Positions 56,400 to 64,000 of a stretch of 64,000 bases of DNA are shown in pieces. A program made the position numbers and the translations under genes. The stretch's first letter is position 1; each line of letters opens with the position of its first letter. The stretch comes from Ancylostoma caninum (Eukaryota; Nematoda; Chromadorea; Rhabditida; Ancylostomatidae), in the NCBI GenBank assembly GCA_037903475.1, contig JBAJFG010000586.1:310001-374000 (forward strand). Reading direction: 5' to 3'. The notes beneath the pieces were generated by a model. That model did no database searches and had not been told where the DNA came from. It was given only the letters and a program-made list of their open reading frames with translations.

Positions 56400-58765
56400 G
56401 ACACTCGACCAGGGGGAGGGAGGAGGCGTGAGAAAAAATTGGGGTGTCCTACGCTTTCGGGTCCCGAATGGAGAGTGAAATTTATGAGCAATATTCTTTT
56501 TAGTGACAGATGTACATATTTTATAGTAATTATTGTTGGAAACATAAACAAAAACAAACAAATAGAAATACATAGTTTGATGCAAAAATTTTGCTTATTT
56601 ATAAAGCAATTTTGGAAAACCTGGTGACCTATTGTCCTCCCCCCCGTCCTGCGTCTGCCAGTGGTGTTGACATCACTCCGAAATCGCACTTAAACGCTCA
56701 CTGTTCAGCAATCAGTGAACTTTCCATTAATAAATCCTCGTAAACACTTGCATTAGACATCCCTGAACGCTTCTGGATGCGTTGTTTTTCCCACACGTCC
56801 TCATCAAATACTCTGATTCATGAATTCTTCTCATTCAGAATAGTTCTGTCTCTTAGCTTCATGCTTTATGTTTCCTCTTTTGTTGATGTCGTGAAGGCTC
56901 TTTGATATCTTTATATCAAAGAGTCGCCTTAGCGACCGCCCCAGAATGGGATTCCAGTTGCGTTCTTGGATCGTGATTATCTCAATGGTCTGTCTCCCAC
57001 GCAGTTAGCAGCCCTCATTCAATAGCACTTGGTACTTAGGATAACTCAACGACAACGGCTGACCTCTCCACAAGTATGCTCTCTGTTAGCCTTCTCTCAT
57101 CTGCAGCAACTGAGGTCCAACATGGGAACGAAGCTCAGACTATTCCCTCTACGTCCTCGATGGACTTGTGCTTTTGTTATGCCATTTCGGTCTCACGCAA
57201 TCCATTTGTTGTTCTAGCTTCACTAGTTTTATTCAACAGTTTTATCGCCTACACTTGCCGAGTCTTACGATTTTTGCCCTTCTGTGGCACACCTGTACGG
57301 TGTAAATAAATAAATAAATAAATAATCAAATAAATAAATAAATATTAGATAAATAATAATAAATAAATAAATATGTTTGCTTTCGGCGTTAATGAATTGT
57401 AAGTTCCAATGAAAAATTCAAAAAAATTGAAAACATAGTAAACTAACTTTTACTTTTACTAACTTTCGTATTATATCACCTTTCTGTTTATTGCCCCTGT
57501 ACCGTTCACAAATAGCCAATAAGCACACTCATAATCAGGAGATCACTTGCTATTCTATTATTCCCATGGCGTCCACACACCAGGGTCTACCACCAACGCA
57601 CAAGAACGCCGTTTTATCTGGTTGTCAGCACACCGTAAACCATTATCATTGAAGAGCGTTGTAGTCAGGCTACCTAGGGATGCATTGCTAGGGAGGAGAA
57701 TACCTAGCTTCCAAAATGCACCCTTAGGCTGCTCACGACAGACCGAGTGAATGGTGGCATCTCTCGATTGCTCCGACCTGGCACTCTATACTTCTATTTT
57801 TATACTTCTGCTTCTATACTATATATACTTACGTCTATACTTTTTTGCTTGTTCTTGAATGTGTGCTGTCGAACATCATCCGGCCACTTTAAACAACTTG
57901 GTGTGGAAGCTGCCTCTATAGTATATGAAAAGAATAATTCTGGCTTAACTGACTCGATAGCGTGCTGTTTCTTGAAAGGAATGGTACAGAGAGCACTGCC
58001 AAGCTTTGTGTTGCTCTATTTTTTACTTTTTTGTGTTTTTTTGTGTTTCATTGGCGCACCCTTGAGTGTATTGAATAAATAAGTAAACAACTACCATTTG
58101 GCCTCAACGTCAGAAGACCTGATTACTACCAGCATATTTGGTACTGTTACTGTGAGTGTTTGTGTGATTGTGATAAGGTAGCAATTTATTTGTGAGATTA
58201 ATGTCTGAGGAAGGCGTTAAAGCCGGAAGCTAACAACTAAGGATATTCAGAGAAATTCTTCTAATTTTACCCTCATCTACTGGATTCACCACTTTTCTTC
58301 TCCTTCGCTATCTTTCCACTCATCCATGAAACCCCAACCGTTGGTCAAATATGGATTAAGGGCCTTCACGCAGACAGAATGCTGTGGTTATTACATCTTT
58401 GGTGATATATCATTGCGTGAAGGGCAAACATATTAGATGGAGACGATAGAACGGGTGGGCGGCCAGCGCTTCGACGACGTCACTCAGCGGAGTCTCACTT
58501 TTTTCCCAGCAATAACAGAGAATAGAGTCTTTAATGATTGCGTGCTGTAGCTTAGGATAGGATCCTGAATTTTATCTAGTGTGGGTCTTAGTGGTACCAG
58601 TATTTCCGGGAATAATGGCATCATCGGTCGCAATATAGCGTGCATTTATCCATGAAATAGGGAAAAATCCCATCTAGCAGCCTGTGCTTTTCACCGGTGA
58701 AGGATTTGGGACATTTCCTCACTTATAGAGGGACAGCACCACCCTACAGAATGGATATCAGCTGC
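56400..58765. other. Intergenic with microsatellite and a short hairpin
   Basis: A hairpin at about 56897-56930 (GGCTCTTTGATA and TATCAAAGAG), an interrupted (AAAT)n tract at 57303-57373, and a CTGAGGAAGGCGTTAAAGCC motif at 58203-58222 like the one beside the Penelope fragment. Short ORFs near 57029-57309 and 57747-58082 have no recognised family. Confidence 0.4.
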
Positions 58766-58770
58766 GACCA

Positions 58771-58879
58771 CATGCATCATTGAGATAACCCAGGGTAAAC
58801 GTACTAATAGCTCAAAAATTTACCCACCTTAATCACAGGCGTTAACGCATTTACCATGGGTAATCTCACTGATGCATCC
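58771..58879. repeat. Mini-foldback, family G (109 bp)
   Basis: CATGCATCATTGAGATAACC then CAGGGTAAACG at the left; GTTAACGCATTTACCATGGG then TAATCTCACTGATGCATCC at the right. The clearest two-armed member of the family. Confidence 0.65.
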
Positions 58880-58884
58880 AGAGG

Positions 58885-60400
58885 CTGCTAGGTATAGTCG
58901 TAACTGCACACTTGTGATAAGGTGTCATGGATAGTACTCAAACCTTACCCCTAGTTTTCCGAGGCATATGTAGTGCAGTGTTAAGAGGCGCACTGCCACG
59001 CGCATGCTCAATGGTTCCATCCCCGCCTCCGGTCAACCAAGATCCCCATCCCGGCTGGGTAGGTGCTAGAGGATTCCAGGTAGATCATTTTTTACCCATA
59101 CTCATAGTTTACCTAGAAGCCCTTCACTGTTTGGTGAGACCCATCTGTGTACGATGATGAATACGAGTCGCGCACTAATAAGAGCACGCTGTTGATGGCG
59201 GTTCGGAATAGTGACAGTTGTCCGATTTCTTTACCAGTTTTGGTATGCATTAACGGTGTAAAGATTGCCGGCAATTTCATGGCTACGAATTTATAGGTAT
59301 TTTCTCATTTATAATCTCTCACTCTCAGGAAAATTTGGCGACGACCAAATTCCACAAAAGTATTCAGATTCTTAATTGTGACTGCACTATTGTGGTTAAA
59401 ATTACTTCGTAGTATTTCCAACTGCAAGTCTTCTGCTCACGCGGAGGAAAATCTGGAAAATTACATCCCAGGAACCTGGAAAAATTCGACGGCTTCCATA
59501 AAATCTGTTTTGGCACATTGGGATAGCGCTACGCAGAAAATGACAAATTCTTTCCACCGAACGTTTGTTTGGATACTTTTTTTTTGCATTGTCGGGATAT
59601 TAAGTCTAGAAACACCTGCTATTAATCTGTATTATTCAATCACTACCATGTTTACATTCTTGTTGTTTACTGCGTTACTTCCGCAAACTGGTTCAACCAC
59701 AGCAATGCAGCGAGCCAGCTTTCCTGAGGATTAGTGGAGAATTTTTTGTACAGTTTTTCTGCATTATTTTACTACATTTTGTTCAAAAGTCCTCTTCAAA
59801 TAATCTAAAATATGTATCTAACAAGTGCAAAATTTCTTACCTATTTCGTTCCTCGTTCCAGAAATCCTCCTCTTAAGCTTAGACCTCAATTTCCCTTCAG
59901 TTGTTCTTTGTTGGATTTGCTGGAATGGAAGAAACACGGGATTTTCCCCGTAAAAACTGATGGTGCAGGAAGATATCCGTGGGATTTTCGAATTTCCATG
60001 GAAAGATGCTGTACTTCAGCTGCGAGCTACTTCCATATCGGGGAACGCCCATTCCAGGAGCCGTATTAGGGACTGCTGCACAGGTGTGAAAAAGTACAAA
60101 TTCATGCAAAAATGTTTCCGGTCCATCAACGTAATTGAAACACATGTGCAGGCGATGGTGATGCTGATGTAGTTCTTTCTCGTGAAATAATCTTGAATTA
60201 CAGTCGATTATTGCGCCCTTGAAGTGCATCGTGGATTTCCGTATTAGGACGAGCTCGTCTAGCTCTCTGATGTACGAAGTTTTCAGCTACTTCGACTTTT
60301 TTTCTCAATCTACTAGTAATTAATGGACATTTTTCTTATTATTGACGTCAATGTTTTAATCTTAATCGTTTGAAGCTCTTCCAATTATTATTACAGGTAG
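58885..60400. other. Intergenic, unassigned ORFs only
   Basis: A 118-codon plus frame at 59378-59734 has a hydrophobic stretch (FVWILFFCIVGILSL) but no recognised domain or splice support. Nothing else is seen. Confidence 0.35.
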
Positions 60401-60424
60401 AACTCAGTTTGAATTGGTTTGCTC

Positions 60425-61060
60425 CGATGCTTGTTGACAACTTGCTGTCACTCATACTTGCCGACAACTTGTCGACAGTATAAGCTTGTCGACAACTTGC
60501 TACCATCCTTTCTTGCCGCCAAGTTGTTGGCCCCAAACCTTGTCGACAACTTGTTTTCGCCAATTTTTTGTGGACAACTTGTCAGCCGTGCAAGATTTTC
60601 GAAAATTTGCTCTAGCTTTTTCCGGCTGGCAACTTTCAAACGTTGAGGCTTGTTGGAAACTTGCATCCGCCTTTAATTGCCACTAAGTTGATAGCATACT
60701 CTTTTTTAACTGCACCGCGGTAACCACTGACCCAATGACCTCAATGGTTGTATTGTGTATTGCAATGGTGAGGAAATTAGCCTGCAACTTGCTTTGACTC
60801 TCCTTTGTCCACAATCTACAGACAACCTTACAAAGAAAAACGAACCCTGCAAAGTTTACTGGCAACCATTTCTTGTGAGAGGATAATCGACGACTTGCTT
60901 TGGCTATTCGTTGACGAAAATTTTATGGGAAAGATGGTTGCTGATAACCTATTCTTGGATGGCATGATGAAATCAAACTGGTCGACAACGATTGCTAATT
61001 GAAAACTTATTTGCAACTTGTTTTTAGGCAAAGCTGGGCCGACAACTTATTTTTGTGGCT
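60425..61060. repeat. Degenerate tandem repeat, family H copy 1
   Basis: GACAACTTG-type cores recur at about 60437, 60463, 60491, 60519 (reverse), 60545 and 60574, a period of roughly 26-29 bp. They continue in more diverged form to about 61060 (GTCGACAACGATTGC, GCCGACAAC). The set 60900-61020 is homologous to the complement of 63690-63830. The ORFs on both strands follow the repeat and are not supported as genes. Confidence 0.6.
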
Positions 61061-61064
61061 CTGA

Positions 61065-63660
61065 GAACTAACATCAACTGCTTTAACTCCTAACAGACTT
61101 AGAAATTGTGAGTGATGCTGCTCTGCGAACCCATATGTTATCTATTTTTTAGCTGTTGCTCGGCTGAAAAGAACCTTTTGTTGTTAACTGTTCGAATTTT
61201 TTGGAACATTTTTAGAAATACTAGTGCCACGTGCGAAGTTACACGTGTGCGGTCACTACTAAAAAGGTCGGGAGTTTCCTAGCGATTAGACGAATTGCAG
61301 GTGCTGGTAACTTCCAAACTAGTGCTAGAGATTTACTGGGCAGAGCTAGGTTAATTAAGCAACTTTGACGCTCTGAGCATCCAAACACTACTTTGTTTTT
61401 AAACTGTTGATTGTAATATTTACGATCGTCGACTTACTTGCTTACCTACTCGTGAATCTTAATCCAGAAAACCAGCGCTACGAATTGCTCTAAACAAACT
61501 TTTCCTTATTTTCCTAGATTTTTCGATGGTTCTTCTCCTTCACAGAATAGTAGGAATTGCTTCATCGTCGAAATACCACAGTTATAGTGTGTTTCACCGG
61601 GGTATTAGTTGTGATGATATTAGAGAAAGAGACAATGCGAGAAATAGTGCTGTATTTGGAGAGGCGAGCGAGAAATACAGATCACGGACACTCAGCTATC
61701 GTCATGTTTGAAACGGACTATACCTACACCATCTTCTACCCGTGTTGTTGCCATGGGTCTTGTAGATTACTTTTTTTGGACCAATTTCTCCTTGCAGATA
61801 CGCTTGCAGACGCAAAAAGTGTATTATTCCCACGCGGCTATCGCTCTCTATGCCAGGAACTGGACTTCCCTACATCCGTCTATTTCGAATTCCAGTTTCA
61901 TTCGTGTGAAGTTTTGGTGCTCTAGTACTCAGGTTGATTTCATTGACAGTAATTCTCATCTTCTTCCGTATTTTGGAATTAGTTACCATACTTGTGAGCC
62001 CGAATTTGCACAGCTATTGTACAAAGAAGACAAGAAGTAGTATGAAGCAAGATAGCGCTGAGTTTTTTTTTTGCAGAAATGGGGCAATGAGTTTACCCAA
62101 CTTAAATTACTATGCGTAGCAAAAAAAAAACGTTGGAAATCACGTAGAGCGGTTGGTTTGCGAAATATGTCCGCGTTGTTCGGTCAAGTGTAAACTCGTC
62201 CGGACGCACTTTCAAGGCCAGTTTTCGATCACTATACAATCAAATTTTTATGGCACATGAGGTCGCTGTCATTTCGTTGCCTGAACAAAAAATTCCAAGA
62301 AAATTTCTCGGTATTATTTTTAATTTTCTGACCACTACCTCAATGAAAATGGATGAGAAATTTCCAAAAAATTACCCTTTAAAACAGTTGAAAATCCTAT
62401 GCATGCCTTTTGCGTAGTTTTAATTCCATGTCCTTACCAGATTTCATATCATTGATTTTCTTCCGAACATTTATTTTCATTTCCTTGGAGTTAAGTTCAA
62501 TCTTGGGAGGTTTGTGTCCTCGAATTCTTCCTGATCAAATCCTTTTTTTGGCCAGGTATCGATTCCCTCCCCACCCCCCCCCCCTCATCTTTCCGAAGCT
62601 AACAGTAGGGCCCGGATGCATCACTGTGGTTACCCATGGTAAACGTATTGACGTACCCAAACTTTCCCTTTACCTGGGACATTTCACCATTTTTGCCGTG
62701 ACGTGACAAACCTCGTTTGAGCCCAGCAGCTACCAGTTTGAAATCACACCCATAAGAATGGGATTAACCTCCCGTTAAATGATGCATCCGTGCCCGGGGT
62801 ATAAGGGGAGAAAGGGCATTGACCATTCAAAATAACCCCTGGCATTGGTAATATGCGCTTTTCATTTGTCTTCCTCTCAGTGTCTACCTAAGGTCTTCAT
62901 AAATTATGGTTTTATTTCACTTTACACTGGTAAAATTGAGCTGAATTACTTTCAAGAAAAAACCGCTTCACCCCCGAATTCCGCCCTCTACTTTTCTTTG
63001 GATTTTTGGGCATTAATTCCTTGGAAATTTGAAGCTTCGTGCGGTTTCCGTGTGACTTTGGACGAGTTTTTGCTACCATAGGTGGAACAATAAATTTTGC
63101 ATTGGTATCTGCACATTCTGAAACAACGGAATTTCGTGATTTGGAGCGAGTTCCCCTCCAGGGCGTTTGATGGATTTTGTGGATTAATCCACTAATATTC
63201 GCGAATGCCCCAGCCTCATTTCTTAACGATATCCTCAATGAGGAAGTGATATCATCCCCCACGAAGCGGTTCCTGTACAAATATGTTTTTGTCTAACACC
63301 ACTTACCACCTGCTTAACACCGTCTCAACGTGGCGCCAATCCATCCCACGCATATTCCTGGAACACTCGTGAAAAACACAACATCACATCTGAAACTCTA
63401 CAGCTGCTGCAGCTGCATGTAGGTGTGCATAAGTCATCTAATCCTTTCCGAAGTCACCCGGATCTGTTTGCCGCGGATTAAAGCGCTTTAGGGCCGCGAC
63501 GCCACCGCTTTCACGCGGACGAAATTCGAGTATCGCCGACGACGAAGAGCCGCGCATCTTTGACCTGCGTGAGAAAGAGATTTCGCTAGCAGGAAGTGCC
63601 TTGAGCAACGGCCGGTGATGGATGGGTTACCGTTGCAGGCCAACGAAGCTAGAATTCCCT
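61065..63660. other. Intergenic, unassigned ORFs and one family G relic
   Basis: Overlapping plus frames at 61526-62119 lack a recognised domain. A family G-like unit (GGATGCATCACTGTGGTTAC and a CATGGTAAACG block) is near 62615-62645, and a C-run lies near 62573-62583. Confidence 0.35.
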
Positions 63661-63664
63661 TTTA

Positions 63665-63955
63665 CTCAGAAACCCATGAGCAAGTTGTTGGTCCACTTTT
63701 GCCCCATAGCAACTTGCAGAGAATCTGCCAGCTTGCAGATCGTTGTTGACAAGTTTGACGTCATCATGGCATCCAAAAACAGGTTGTAAACTCTTTTCCT
63801 AACAACTTTTCGACAAGGAAGATCCAAGACAAGTTGCTGACTACCTTTACACAAGAACACCTGCCAACAAGCTTTTTGGTTGCAAAGGCAAGTTGTGGAC
63901 AATCTTTCAGTCGGAAAACTTCTCGGCAAGGGCGAGTCAACGCAAGTTGCATGCT
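63665..63955. repeat. Degenerate repeat, family H copy 2 (inverted)
   Basis: The complement of about 63690-63830 contains TTTTTGGATGCCATGATGAC then GTCAAACTTGTCAACAACGA. This parallels TTCTTGGATGGCATGATGAA then ATCAAACTGGTCGACAACGA at about 60951-60991. The two blocks are in opposite orientation about 2.7 kb apart. Confidence 0.6.
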
Positions 63956-64000
63956 AGTTTACTCGCCCGTGCAATATACGATGCAAGCACTGAAAGGGTG

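Noticed and set aside
61557..62040. Overlapping 122- and 110-codon plus ORFs
   Set aside because: No domain, no consistent splice model, no repeat or homology cue; left as unassigned intergenic DNA.
1..64000. CRISPR arrays, rRNA, prokaryotic operons
   Set aside because: No regular spacer-repeat array, rRNA core sequence or bacterial gene layout was seen; splice structure shows a eukaryotic genome.

Overview
This is a eukaryotic, nematode-like window. I infer a strongylid or hookworm type genome. The reasons are short introns of about 50-60 bp mixed with multi-kilobase ones, TTTCAG-type splice acceptors, a possible trans-splice acceptor at a start codon, nematode-style short-chain dehydrogenase and BEL/Pao proteins, and dense miniature inverted-repeat elements. 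No long single-exon host gene is present, so genes were found by joining exons by eye with phase checks.

Left edge (1-2571, minus): the first eight coding exons of a BTAF1/Mot1-type TATA-binding-protein regulator, about 305 residues of the N-terminal HEAT-repeat region. The gene runs off the left end. From 2572 to 8847 there are repeats: a GC-rich degenerate minisatellite with an embedded tRNA-like unit, foldback elements and a decayed mariner-like element.

8848-17782 (plus): an eight-exon classical short-chain dehydrogenase/reductase of 277 residues with all signature motifs. Its 5.3 kb fourth intron contains a complete five-exon gene on the opposite strand (13091-14444). That gene encodes a 234-residue secreted Pro/Ala/Val-rich protein with a Lys/His-rich tail, and it has its own TATA box and polyadenylation signal. 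The same intron also carries a LINE relic and several small repeats.

18710-26120: a complete, young LTR retrotransposon (LTRs of 889 and 893 bp, 5-bp target duplication CACGC), oriented on the minus strand. It has a 585-codon Gag-like ORF with three CCHC zinc knuckles. Upstream of that lie a short BEL-type Gag start and a protease-like segment, but I see no reverse transcriptase, RNase H or integrase. It looks like a non-autonomous BEL/Pao derivative.

26121-64000: mostly intergenic DNA. It holds several families of foldback/MITE-like elements that recur within the window, a Penelope-like reverse transcriptase fragment (42581-43057), a perfect 35-bp-arm palindrome (32010-32081), an inverted pair of roughly 28-bp-period repeats (60.4-61.1 kb and 63.7-63.95 kb), microsatellites, one tentative secreted-protein exon pair (36004-36580) and one unassigned ORF (28281-28523).

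No rRNA, confident functional tRNA, CRISPR or prokaryotic operon was seen. All repeat-family statements rest on visual comparison of copies inside this window.
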